Origin: G965233625 sp965233625 | GTDB taxonomy: Bacteria; Planctomycetota; Planctomycetia; Pirellulales; Pirellulaceae | Length of the DNA stretch: 64,000 nt | Assembly (NCBI GenBank): GCA_965233625.1 | Contig: OZ247499.1 | Span: 3,410,001 to 3,474,000 of the forward strand | Reading direction: 5' to 3' | Part shown: positions 1 through 8,172 of the stretch, one piece after another | Numbering within the stretch: the stretch's first letter is position 1 | Layout: each line of letters opens with the position of its first letter | The notes under the pieces: generated by a model | Told to the model about the DNA's origin: nothing | The model's input: the letters and a program-made list of their open reading frames with translations, nothing else | Databases searched by the model: none | Made by a program: the position numbers and the translations under genes

Positions 1-778
1 CTTCAACCGCTTCTTCGCAATTGTCGGTCAGCAGATACAGGTTGAGGTCTTCCTCAGAGATCATGCCGTCGCCCAGCAGATGCTTGCGGATGAAGCTATC
101 CAGCGTGGCCCAGTAGTCGCCGCCTGGTTCGTCCAGCAGCACCACGGGCGCCATGTCCCGCTTACCGGTTTGCAGCAGTGTGAGCACTTCCATCGCTTCG
201 TCTAAGGTGCCCATGCCGCCAGGCAGGCAGACCAGCGCGTCGCACTCCTTCACAAACATCAGCTTGCGGGTGAAGAAGTACTTCATGTGCACCAGCTTCT
301 TGTCGCCCTCGATCACCGCGTTTGAACCCTGTTCAAACGGCAGCATGATGTTCAGGCCCATCGACATCTCGCGCCCGGCGCCGACGTGCCCCGCTTCCAT
401 GATGCCCTGTGCGGCGCCGGTGATGACCATCCAGTCACGTTCAGCCATCATGCGGCCCAGCGTCACCGCCTGCTTATAGGCGCCCGCCTCGGGATGCGTA
501 CGCGCCGAACCAAAGACCGTCACCTTACGCATATGGCGGTACGGGGCGAAGACTTTGAACGCATAACGCAATTCCACCAGCGTCCGCGTAATAATCTTCA
601 GATCGCCGCGCGAAATATCGCTGGAACCAAGTTTCTCAATCAAGCCGCCAATCTTCTCAAGCAGATCCTGATTGCGGTTCAGCTCTTCCGCGCTGTTGTC
701 ATCCGTCAGCCGCTGTTCAAGCTGCGTTTCTTCCTCTTGTGGTAGATCTTCGTCAGGCAGATGGTGATTGGTAGGCAT
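1..778 (-). CDS. LOG family (TIGR00730-type Rossmann fold) protein, partial
   Basis: The gene runs off the left edge, so the C-terminus is missing; about 259 residues are visible. The family includes cytokinin riboside 5'-monophosphate phosphoribohydrolases, long mis-named lysine decarboxylases. The Rossmann start VTVFGSART lies near residue 88, ITGAAQGIMEA near 120, and the diagnostic nucleotide-binding motif PGGMGTLDE near 184-193. An acidic N-terminal extension of about 80 residues precedes the fold, as in the longer bacterial members. The start is the ATG at 778 (MPTNHHLPDED). The exact substrate cannot be told; a nucleoside-monophosphate hydrolase is the family expectation. No signal peptide is visible, so it should be cytoplasmic. 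Confidence 0.85.
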   Translation of the reverse strand, partial: MPTNHHLPDEDLPQEEETQLEQRLTDDNSAEELNRNQDLLEKIGGLIEKLGSSDISRGDLKIITRTLVELRYAFKVFAPYRHMRKVTVFGSARTHPEAGAYKQAVTLGRMMAERDWMVITGAAQGIMEAGHVGAGREMSMGLNIMLPFEQGSNAVIEGDKKLVHMKYFFTRKLMFVKECDALVCLPGGMGTLDEAMEVLTLLQTGKRDMAPVVLLDEPGGDYWATLDSFIRKHLLGDGMISEEDLNLYLLTDNCEEAVE

Positions 779-875
779 AGGGTATCCGTACAAGTTAGTT
801 AAAGGCAAAGGCGATTGTTGGTGCGCACATTTGTTGCGGACACAGCGTCGTGGCGTTATCCAGGCGCCGCATCTG

Positions 876-917
876 GTCCCCTCGCCCCTCCGGGGAGAGG
901 GTTAGGGTGAGGGGGGA
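876..917. repeat. dispersed intergenic repeat (GAGGGTTAGGGTGAGG type), copy 1
   Basis: This 42-base GC-rich segment lies between the LOG-family gene and the next gene. It contains a short inverted repeat (CCCCTCCGGGGAG) followed by GAGGGTTAGGGTGAGG. A nearly identical copy is at 4856-4895, and looser relatives are at 15886-15932 and 16005-16051. All copies are between genes. No coding potential is seen. Confidence 0.75.
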
Positions 918-970
918 TAGAATCCGTTGTGTCAGCTGCTTTGTGGAGTGAAATGATAACGGAGAAAAAA

Positions 971-1144
971 TCATTTCTTAAGTCGTGACAACAACGCTTC
1001 CGTGCGGCTCTTCGACTCTTCAACGCTCATCACGCGTCCCGCTTCAATATCCTTATACCCAGCCTGGATCGCATCGATATCGGACTGCTGGCTTTGCCGG
1101 TTTTCAGGGCGTCGATCCCGTGCGCGTAATCGTCGATGTTCCAT
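971..1144 (-). CDS. possible 57-residue protein with antitoxin-like C-terminus, or remnant
   Basis: A short frame starts at ATG 1144, just after the stop of the SMI1/KNR4 gene. Its first 20 residues are Arg-rich and look non-natural for a protein. The last 35 (AIQAGYKDIEAGRVMSVEE then ALLSRLKK) read like the C-terminus of a small RelB/ParD-style antitoxin or addiction protein. The start overlaps the PDZ-like remnant at 1091-1141, which is in another frame. This could therefore be the surviving tail of a gene whose 5' part was lost. No toxin partner is adjacent. The function is not known. Confidence 0.3.
   Translation of the reverse strand: MEHRRLRARDRRPENRQSQQSDIDAIQAGYKDIEAGRVMSVEESKSRTEALLSRLKK
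1091..1141 (-). pseudogene. decayed copy of PDZ-coding segment of the M28 peptidase gene
   Basis: This segment matches 1738-1788, inside the PDZ end of the M28 peptidase gene, at about 40 of 51 bases on the same strand. In one frame it reads NIDDYAHGIDALKTGKA, against NIYDYTHAIEALKIGKA in the intact gene (11 of 17 residues). Stops interrupt that frame soon after. The SMI1/KNR4 gene lies between the intact and decayed copies, so this looks like a partial duplication interrupted by, or accompanying, that gene's arrival. Confidence 0.6.
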
Positions 1145-1148
1145 CTTA

Positions 1149-1610
1149 TCACCCGACCTGCTTTTTAATGAATTCGGCAAAGTCAGCCGCCACTCTCGAC
1201 CAGACAAGCGCAGCGTCGCTGGGTTCTTCAGAATACTCGTGATTCCATGCCCAGACTTCTAATTCAGCAGTGCCCGTCATTTGCTGAATTTTGAAACAGT
1301 ACAGACCGCCGCCCCAATCACTTGCGAAAGGGACCATTTCTTTCGACTTCACTTCTGGGATGAAGGGTGACATCTCCGAAATCTTTGTGAGCAAATCCAG
1401 ATACTCATCGCGTTGGACGCCAAAAAGCCTCACGAGGGTTAATTCGCCGCCGTTTATTTCCGCAATAAACTCTTTATAACTTGGCGGCAATTCAAAGCCC
1501 AGCGCGCGTTCTACCTCAACAACTGAAGCAGCGGATGCCCCTGGTTCCAACTCGTTGGAATCGGAATGCGTCCGCACAAACTCAAAGTACGATGGATCGA
1601 ATGCAGACAT
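1149..1610 (-). CDS. SMI1/KNR4 (SUKH) family protein
   Basis: The protein has 153 residues. It shows the usual SUKH layout: an N-terminal helix ending in LGFELPPSYKEFIAEINGGEL, a middle MVPFASDWGGGLYCF segment where the fold's core glycines and tryptophan lie, and a C-terminal helix (VAADFAEFIKKQVG). Many SUKH proteins are immunity proteins against polymorphic or contact-dependent toxins; solitary ones are common. The start at 1610 is preferred over the one 13 codons upstream because GGGAG lies 8 bases before it. No toxin gene is seen nearby, so a role in immunity is inferred from family only. It sits just downstream of the M28 gene on the same strand, flanked by the PDZ-segment duplication. 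Confidence 0.75.
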   Translation of the reverse strand: MSAFDPSYFEFVRTHSDSNELEPGASAASVVEVERALGFELPPSYKEFIAEINGGELTLVRLFGVQRDEYLDLLTKISEMSPFIPEVKSKEMVPFASDWGGGLYCFKIQQMTGTAELEVWAWNHEYSEEPSDAALVWSRVAADFAEFIKKQVG

Positions 1611-1667
1611 TTGCACTACTCCCGGCCAATTCTCGCGATGATGATTCAACGGAATCGCAACGCATCA

Positions 1668-4600
1668 TCACTCACGCGAACCCGGCACCACGGTAAGCGT
1701 TACCGTTGCATTGCCGCGTTTGACGACCATCTTCACCGCTTTGCCGATCTTCAGCGCTTCGATGGCGTGCGTATAGTCGTAGATGTTTTCGATCTTTTTG
1801 CCTGCGAGGCCAATGATAATGTCGCCCTGCTGTACGCCGGCTTTATCCGCCGGGCCGTTCTTACGGGCGCCGCTAAGGAGCACACCTTTGACCTCTTCTG
1901 CGTAGTCAGGAATCGTACCGAGGTAGGCCCGTAGTCCGCCGCCGACCAGCTTGGATTCCTGGCGTTGCTGCTGAATGAAATCCGGCGCCTCTTCACGCAT
2001 CGCCAGCGATCGTGTGATCAGCCCCATCAGGCGGGCGACTTTCGCCGTGCCTTCATAGTTCAGCGTGTCGGGCGTATCACGCGGCGTGTGGTATTCGCTG
2101 TGCGAACCGGTGAAGGCGGAGATGACGGGCACTCCGTACGTGTAGAACGATTTGGCGTCGGTAGGCAGATAACTGTCTTCCTGCAATGTCACCGGCAAAC
2201 CGACGGGTGCGTTGCGGCGTTCGATTTCGCCCCGCCAGATGGAGGAAGAACCAATGCCCTGCAACACCACCGACTTCCGCAGGCGGCCCACCATATCCAT
2301 GTTCACGCAGGCGGCGATCGCCGGATAGATCGTAATGGGACCATGCGAATGGCCGTGCCCGTGCGGATTACCCGCGGCGGGTTTCGCGGCAGTTGTAGTC
2401 TGCGCTGGAGCCTTTGCGTGCGGATTGGCGCCGAGCGGTGCGTGGGCGTGATCGTGCGCCGCATGATCGTGCATGTGCGAGTTGTTCGCGAAGTTTTTGA
2501 CGAAGTGATCGCTACCCAACAGTCCCAGTTCTTCGCCCGACCAGGCAGCGAACAGAAGGTCGCGCTGCATGTTCAGCTTGCCTTTCTTTTTCTGATCGGC
2601 CAGATATTCGGCCACTTCAAGCATCGCTGCCACGCCCGAAGCATTATCGTCGGCGCCGTAATGAATCAGTTCCGACTCGTCATCGCGTGCCAGCGAAGAA
2701 CTGCTGGCGCCTTTACCCAGGTGGTCGACGTGGGCGCCGACAATCACCGCCTGTGACGCTTTTCTGTCACCCGCCGGCAGCCGGCCCAGGACGTTACGAC
2801 CTTTGCTTTTCACGCGGTTCACGTCGATGCTGGCCGATAGCTTCACATCTTTCAACGCAAAGCCGCCCATCAAGGCGCCGGTATCAAGCTTCTGCTGCAG
2901 CGTTTTCAGGTCTTTACCACTGGCTGCCAACCACTTCTGGGCAACTTCGTCGGTGATGGTAATCACGGGCAGGCTGGAACCGGCCAGAATGCCATCCAGC
3001 TTCAGCGGAACGAGTTGCGACTTCGCTTTAGCCGTCGGCCCCGTCACCACGATCAGCCCGGCGGCGCCACGGTCGCGGGCCACCGTGGCTTTGAACCGCA
3101 GTTGTGATGGCCGCGAAAGCTGCTGACGCTTCTCCTGCGAAATGTCTTCGGGCATGTAACGCAGCACCATCACCCATTTATCTTTCACGTCCAGATGGAC
3201 GAACGAATCGTATTCGTCGATGTCGCCCACCTCCGGCGCCTGCATGCCGTACCCGGCGAAGACAACCTCGGCCGGCTTAAAGTCGCCGGTGCCTGAGAAT
3301 GAAAGCGGCCGCCAGTCTTTATTAAGTTCCAGCGTGGCGTCGCCCTGCGCCAGTTTGTTTTTCTCGCCCAGCGCAACGCCCGACGTGAATTCAAATTCCT
3401 GGAACCATGTGCCACGGTCGCCCGCGGGCTGCAGGCCCAGACTGTCGAAATACGCAGCGACATACGCCGTTGCCATCTTCGCACCGCGGGTGCCTGTGAG
3501 CCTGCCTTGCAGTTCTTTGCGGCACAGATAATCAACGTGCCGGATCACATCCTGCGAGGCGAATCCGGCGGCTGCCTGCCGTCGGGCAGCGGCAGCCAAC
3601 TGGCGGGCTTCATCATCGCTGCCAGCGGCGTCCTCTTGATCCAGGCCAAGCATTTTCAGCGCTTTTTCATGATCCCACTGGGTTGTGTAGATCTGCGACT
3701 TTTTGCTGGATGTGCGATTCGTCGTCCACGCCAGTTGTTTTCCATCGGGCGAGAATACGGGCAGCCCATCGAAGCCTTTGGTGTAGGTCACGCGGACCGG
3801 CTTGGACTTCCCTTCAGCATCAATCAGGTACAGTTCGAAGTTACTGAAGCCGTGGATGTTGGTCGTGAAAATCAGATACTTGCCCGAAGGATGGTAGTAC
3901 GGCGCCCACGACATGGCGCCCAGGCGTGTTAGCTGCCGCTTGTCGCTGCCATCGATGTTCATCGTCCACACTTCAGCAATAGCGCCGTTGGGCGTAAACC
4001 GCCGCCAGCAGATGCGTTTACCATCGGGCGAGAAGAACGGCCCGCCATCATAACCCGGCGCCTCCGTCAGTCGCCGCACGTTGCTTCCATCGGCGTTCAT
4101 CAGGTAGATGTCATTCATATAGGCCTGATCGACCTTGAAGTTCTTCTTCTCCTCGGCCGTCATGTCCCCTTCGTAAGCACGCCGGTTCGAAGTGAAGGCG
4201 ATCAGTTTGCCATCGGGCGAATACGAGCCCTCTGCATCGTAGCCCTCAACATTGGTCAGATTCTTGTAGGCTTTGGTCTTGCGGTTGTAGGCGTAGACTT
4301 CAAAGTGTTCGTCATAGTCCCACGAATACCGCCGCTGCTTGCCAGAGGCGCGTAGTTCGAGTTCCTCTTTCTGCTTCTTGACTGCGTCCGGGTCGTCGTG
4401 GGTGGAAGCGAACATCACACGATTGCCATCCGGGTGAATCCAGGCGCAGGTGGTTTTGCCTTTGCCGGGCGAAACCAGTTCCGTGTCTCCGGTTTCGAGA
4501 TCCAGCAGATAGATCTGAAAGAACGGATTCAGTGCATTGCGTTCGCTCTGAAACACCATCTGCGAACCGTCAGCGCTGAAGTAGCCTTCGCCGGCCCGTT

Positions 4601-4793
4601 TTCCTTCAAACGTCAACTGCCGCGTACCGCTGAGCAGCACGGCTTCTTGGGCCGCGGCAGCCTGCGGATTCTTCACGGTAATGTCATCGTCACCGCCCGC
4701 ATGCGGATTCTGTGACCAGGCGGTCGCGGTCAGGCATGCAGATAAAAGGAAGGCGGGCAGCATATAGAGCAACGGCGATTTGTGTAGCATCAT
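1668..4793 (-). CDS. secreted M28 metallopeptidase with TolB-like propeller, PA and PDZ domains
   Basis: The protein has 1041 residues. A signal peptide covers about residues 1-27; LSAC at its end could also be a lipobox. PD40/TolB-type propeller repeats (several FSPDGK motifs) fill about 60-385. A PA-like region (FAGYGMQAP, GAAGLIVVTGP) lies at about 500-605. The M28 domain follows: zinc ligands in GAHVDHLGKG (about 685), GADDNASG (about 714), the catalytic Glu pair in WSGEELGLLGS (about 752), NMDMVG (about 831) and EYHTPRDT (about 901). A His-rich insert at about 767-816 (HDHAAHDHAHA and HGHGHSHG) interrupts the domain. A PDZ domain ends the protein from about 954. All five metal or catalytic positions are present, so it should be an active aminopeptidase in the periplasm or on the surface. 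Substrate unknown. Confidence 0.9.
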   Translation of the reverse strand: MMLHKSPLLYMLPAFLLSACLTATAWSQNPHAGGDDDITVKNPQAAAAQEAVLLSGTRQLTFEGKRAGEGYFSADGSQMVFQSERNALNPFFQIYLLDLETGDTELVSPGKGKTTCAWIHPDGNRVMFASTHDDPDAVKKQKEELELRASGKQRRYSWDYDEHFEVYAYNRKTKAYKNLTNVEGYDAEGSYSPDGKLIAFTSNRRAYEGDMTAEEKKNFKVDQAYMNDIYLMNADGSNVRRLTEAPGYDGGPFFSPDGKRICWRRFTPNGAIAEVWTMNIDGSDKRQLTRLGAMSWAPYYHPSGKYLIFTTNIHGFSNFELYLIDAEGKSKPVRVTYTKGFDGLPVFSPDGKQLAWTTNRTSSKKSQIYTTQWDHEKALKMLGLDQEDAAGSDDEARQLAAAARRQAAAGFASQDVIRHVDYLCRKELQGRLTGTRGAKMATAYVAAYFDSLGLQPAGDRGTWFQEFEFTSGVALGEKNKLAQGDATLELNKDWRPLSFSGTGDFKPAEVVFAGYGMQAPEVGDIDEYDSFVHLDVKDKWVMVLRYMPEDISQEKRQQLSRPSQLRFKATVARDRGAAGLIVVTGPTAKAKSQLVPLKLDGILAGSSLPVITITDEVAQKWLAASGKDLKTLQQKLDTGALMGGFALKDVKLSASIDVNRVKSKGRNVLGRLPAGDRKASQAVIVGAHVDHLGKGASSSSLARDDESELIHYGADDNASGVAAMLEVAEYLADQKKKGKLNMQRDLLFAAWSGEELGLLGSDHFVKNFANNSHMHDHAAHDHAHAPLGANPHAKAPAQTTTAAKPAAGNPHGHGHSHGPITIYPAIAACVNMDMVGRLRKSVVLQGIGSSSIWRGEIERRNAPVGLPVTLQEDSYLPTDAKSFYTYGVPVISAFTGSHSEYHTPRDTPDTLNYEGTAKVARLMGLITRSLAMREEAPDFIQQQRQESKLVGGGLRAYLGTIPDYAEEVKGVLLSGARKNGPADKAGVQQGDIIIGLAGKKIENIYDYTHAIEALKIGKAVKMVVKRGNATVTLTVVPGSRE

Positions 4794-4855
4794 CGTGCGA
4801 AACTCTTTCGAGTGAAGTTAGTCATTGTTTCCTGATTACCCGGTGCACTCTTTTG

Positions 4856-4895
4856 TCCCCTCGCCCCTTGGGGAGAGGGTTAGGGTGAGGGGGGA
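4856..4895. repeat. dispersed intergenic repeat, copy 2
   Basis: This is a near-identical copy of the element at 876-917, differing by about two bases at the centre of the inverted repeat. It lies between the M28 gene start and the phosphoesterase gene. No gene is seen in 4794-4978 apart from it. Confidence 0.75.
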
Positions 4896-4978
4896 CATTC
4901 ATCTCCTCACCTGAAGACGCTCGCTGGGTAATGTCGCAATGCTTCATTCTAACCGGATGGCAGCGCACGCGCACCCTG

Positions 4979-5341
4979 CTAGCCGTCTGAAAACGTCGCC
5001 CGCCAATGTTCGCCCTGACGTTGGAGGGTGACATGCCCTGACAGGACTTTCCCGGCCAGTTGAATACGGATGAAATCGTCGCGGCGTTTGATCCACTGGA
5101 ACCGCCCGGCGTCAAACCGCTGCACCACCCCGCGACCGCCGCTGACCTCGCCTTCAAAATCCAGATAAGCCAAACGATGCGGAGCCAGTTGCTCCGCCGC
5201 CGTCGAACCACCAGTAAGGGGCTCCGACGCAAGCGCCCACGTCAGCAGCACGCCGTCATCTTCCAGCATCAGATCCCAATGCAACGGACGCGCGTAGCCC
5301 GGCGGCGTGGCGTGCTTCAGAATGACGTAGCGGTCGTTCAA
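4979..5341 (-). CDS. stand-alone LigD-type 3'-phosphoesterase domain protein
   Basis: The protein has 120 residues and is a single domain. It has the hallmark order of the LigD phosphoesterase: RYVILKHATPP, then LHWDLMLEDDGVLLTWAL (the HWDLxLE metal-binding stretch), and LDFEGEVSGGRGVVQRFDAGRFQW, equivalent to the family's YGxFEGxIPxGxYGxGxVxxWDxG. In mycobacterial LigD this domain removes 3'-phosphates or ribonucleotides at breaks before ligation in non-homologous end joining. Here no ligase, primase-polymerase or Ku gene adjoins it. Some of the second-half motif is degenerate. Start ATG at 5341; the 158-base region upstream separates it from the divergent lactonase gene. Activity is inferred from family. 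Confidence 0.75.
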   Translation of the reverse strand: MNDRYVILKHATPPGYARPLHWDLMLEDDGVLLTWALASEPLTGGSTAAEQLAPHRLAYLDFEGEVSGGRGVVQRFDAGRFQWIKRRDDFIRIQLAGKVLSGHVTLQRQGEHWRATFSDG

Positions 5342-5499
5342 AACGAATCCTGTTGAATCTTAACGGCGGAAGATGGAATACCGGGCGAGCGGTAAGCTAT
5401 AAATAGCGTCACGAAAACGCAATTCTGTAGGCTGGAAGCTTGACCTACTGATTTGACAGTCCTCACCCACTACTTCCCAACCATTCCTGGAGTTTTATC

Positions 5500-6669
5500 T
5501 TGAAGTATCAGCATATCATCGCGGGCCTTGCCTGGTTGTGCATGGCCGTTGCTGCGGCGGGCGTTTCTGCGGAAGAAAAAGCCGGCTCCGGCAGCATGCG
5601 GATCTTTATTGGTACGTATACGCGGGGCGAAAGTAAGGGCATCTACACATCGGTGCTTAACCTCAAGACGGGCGAACTCTCGGCGCCTCAGCTGGCTGCC
5701 GAAACGGTGAACCCTTCGTTCCTAGCGCTGAACCCAAAAGGCGACCGGTTGTATTCGGTATCTGAAGTCGCCGCGTTTGATGGCAAAAAGACAGGCGGTG
5801 TAGCGGCGTTTACCGTCGATGCCGCTGCGGGCAAACTCACCCTCATCAACACACAGCCTTCTGGCGGCAAAGGCCCGTGCCACGTGCAGGTCGATGCGAC
5901 GGGCAAAGCCGTGCTGGTGGCCAACTATGGTGAAGGCAGCATCGCGTCGTTACCCATCAACGGTAAAGGTGGTCTGGACGAGGCGGTCTCCGTGATTCAG
6001 CACGAAGGCTCCAGCATCAACCCTTCGCGGCAGAAAGGCCCGCACGCGCACTGCATCAATCTGGACCCAGCCAATAAATTCGCCGCGGTAGCCGATCTGG
6101 GCCTAGATAAAGTGCTGGTCTACGCGTTCGATCCTGCCACCGGCAAACTTAAGGCCGCGGAAAAACCGTTCGCCACCGTTAAGCCCGGCGGCGGTCCACG
6201 TCACGTTGCCTTTACCGGCGATGCTAAATTCATCTACGTGCTGAACGAAATCGCTTCGACCATCACCGCCTTTACGTACGACGCGGAAAGTGGCGGCATG
6301 AGCGAGCTGAAGACGTACTCAACGCTGCCGGAGAAATTCGACGGCCGGAATTCCACCGCCGAAATCTTCGTTCACCCCAGCGGCAAATACCTGTACGCGT
6401 CCAACCGTGGCCACAACAGCATCGCCGCCTACGCCATCGATACAAAGACCGGCGACCTGACATCGCTGGGCAACACGCCCACGGGCGGCGAGGTGCCCCG
6501 TAACTTCAACATCGACCCGACCGGTAAGTTCCTGCTGGCAGCGAATCAGCAGTCGCACGATATCTTTGTGTTCCGCATCAACAAAAAGAACGGCAAGCTA
6601 AAACCGACGGGCGCGAAGATCGAAGTGCCTTCGCCCGTGTGCATCGAGTTCCTGCCGCTCAAGCCGTAG
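5500..6669 (+). CDS. secreted lactonase / 6-phosphogluconolactonase-type seven-bladed propeller
   Basis: The protein has 389 residues. It starts at TTG 5500, with GGAG seven bases before; that start gives a complete signal peptide (cleavage probably after AGVSA, residue 24). The mature part is a lactonase-family propeller: RIFIGTYTRGESKGIY at the start, NPSFLALNPKGDRLYSV, GPCHVQVDATGK, GPHAHCINLDP and GPRHVAFTGDAKFIYVLNE are the classic YbhE-type motifs. Cytoplasmic YbhE hydrolyses 6-phosphogluconolactone in the pentose phosphate pathway. This protein is exported, so its substrate may be a different sugar lactone; many planctomycetes carry such secreted paralogues. It converges with the PQQ-propeller gene, 17 bases apart. 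Confidence 0.88.
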   Translation: MKYQHIIAGLAWLCMAVAAAGVSAEEKAGSGSMRIFIGTYTRGESKGIYTSVLNLKTGELSAPQLAAETVNPSFLALNPKGDRLYSVSEVAAFDGKKTGGVAAFTVDAAAGKLTLINTQPSGGKGPCHVQVDATGKAVLVANYGEGSIASLPINGKGGLDEAVSVIQHEGSSINPSRQKGPHAHCINLDPANKFAAVADLGLDKVLVYAFDPATGKLKAAEKPFATVKPGGGPRHVAFTGDAKFIYVLNEIASTITAFTYDAESGGMSELKTYSTLPEKFDGRNSTAEIFVHPSGKYLYASNRGHNSIAAYAIDTKTGDLTSLGNTPTGGEVPRNFNIDPTGKFLLAANQQSHDIFVFRINKKNGKLKPTGAKIEVPSPVCIEFLPLKP

Positions 6670-6686
6670 GTAAGACTGGCCGCAAA

Positions 6687-8003
6687 CTACTCGCCGCTGT
6701 GCACGTAAGCGGCGATGGCGTTTAGCTCGCGGATGTAGAACGTGTCTCCCACCACGGCCAGGTGCGCCCAGGTGGGGTCTTCGCTGATCTTCCGCGAGTC
6801 CAGCAGTGTGAACTCTTCCGGGTTGGCGGCCACATGGTACAGCGTGCCGCGTTCGTCCAGCGCCATGATACTTTTGCCACGGGCGACCATGCTCCAGTAT
6901 TTGCCGAACGGCCGCGTGGTCCATTTAAGTTCGCCGTTGCTGAGGTCGATGCAGCTGACGCGTTGATCTTTGCGGTGCAGATACGCGTGGCCGTCGATCA
7001 CGACGGGCGTGGACATGTAGCCCTGCGTCTTGTTCTCCCACTTCTGCGTGGCGGTCCAGGCGCCGCTGGTTTCTTTGATGTTCAGCAGTAGCGACTTTCC
7101 ACCGTAAGTGCTGGTGAAAATGGAGTTGTTGTGCACCACGGGTGTGAGGATGTTCATTCCACGGAACGCCGGAATATCCTGCGACCACAGCACCTCGCCG
7201 CTGTTGAGATCCATCCCTGCCAGCTTTGTCCGCGTCTGCACCAGCAGTTGTCGCTTGCCCTGCACATTCGCGATAATGGGTGAAGAAAAAGCGCCACCCG
7301 ACATGCCGCCGCCGTCTTTCATCTTCCGCCAGATGATTTTGCCGGTCGCTTTGTTGAGCTTCACCACAGCTGCGCCGGCTTGCGTGTAGACCGCGTCGCC
7401 GTCGACTAGCGGAGAAGAGACGTAACCGAAGGAAGGCGTCGCCGTTCCGACCGCTTCCGGGAAATCGATGGTCCAAACTTCTTTGCCCGTGGCGGCGTCG
7501 AGGCATGTCAGCCGGTCGCGGATGCCCGCCACATACAGCCGGCCTTCGTCGTAGGCGGGTGTAGCACGGATCCAACTGCCGTTGGAAGCGGCAAAGAAGG
7601 GCACCTTGATGGCGCCAGGCCACGAAGTCTCCCAGACCTGCTTGCCCGTCTTGCGGTCGAGTGCTTTGACGACTTCCGTCTTACTGTCTTTGGTGCCGGC
7701 GACAAATACCATGTCGCCCGCAATGACGGGCCCACAATAGCCCGGCGGAAGCTCCACACGCCACAACTGTTTTAAGGCGTCGTCGTCCAGCTTCCTGGGG
7801 AACGCTCCGGGCAGAATCGCGGTTCGCCCTGGCCCGCGCCACTGCGTCCACCCTTCCTGCTTAGTTTCCTGCTGCTTTGAATCCACCGCCGCAACCTGCT
7901 GCTGACCCGCGACGGGCGATAACAGGCAAAACATATTAATAGGTAGGAGTACGGCCACGGCGATTGTAAAGCAGCGTCTTCTCGAGCAAATCATCAGGTA
8001 CAC
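6687..8003 (-). CDS. secreted PQQ-like beta-propeller repeat protein
   Basis: The protein has 438 residues with an N-terminal signal peptide (RRRCFTIAVAVLLPINMF, cleavage near GQQQ). The rest is PQQ/quinoprotein-type repeats ending in A-T-G-K-x-x-W tryptophan-docking motifs, for example ALDRKTGKQVWET, CLDAATGKEVWTI, KLNKATGKIIWRK and CIDLSNGELKWTT. The fold is that of BamB and of planctomycete PQQ-propeller proteins. No PQQ-dehydrogenase catalytic or haem motif is visible, so it is probably a binding or scaffolding protein outside the cytoplasm. M1 and M4 are alternative starts. It diverges from the DCC-family gene over a 170-base region. Confidence 0.85.
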   Translation of the reverse strand: MYLMICSRRRCFTIAVAVLLPINMFCLLSPVAGQQQVAAVDSKQQETKQEGWTQWRGPGRTAILPGAFPRKLDDDALKQLWRVELPPGYCGPVIAGDMVFVAGTKDSKTEVVKALDRKTGKQVWETSWPGAIKVPFFAASNGSWIRATPAYDEGRLYVAGIRDRLTCLDAATGKEVWTIDFPEAVGTATPSFGYVSSPLVDGDAVYTQAGAAVVKLNKATGKIIWRKMKDGGGMSGGAFSSPIIANVQGKRQLLVQTRTKLAGMDLNSGEVLWSQDIPAFRGMNILTPVVHNNSIFTSTYGGKSLLLNIKETSGAWTATQKWENKTQGYMSTPVVIDGHAYLHRKDQRVSCIDLSNGELKWTTRPFGKYWSMVARGKSIMALDERGTLYHVAANPEEFTLLDSRKISEDPTWAHLAVVGDTFYIRELNAIAAYVHSGE

Positions 8004-8172
8004 CTGTTTTGGGGGAGGGCGGATAACTCATTGTTGTAGAAAGGCGTCAAGGCCCCGTCTGTAGCCGGCGCCTGCGGATTTGCTGGTTTAGGTTGTTGCC
8101 GGCGGTAGAGGGTTGGCGGGTAACGCTTAAGAGCTATAAAGCGAACAGTCCTTTTTTGGAGAAGCGTGCGCA

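Noticed and set aside
1965..2756. 263-residue plus-strand frame over the M28 gene
   Set aside because: Composition is random-like and it is fully antisense to a gene with all catalytic motifs.
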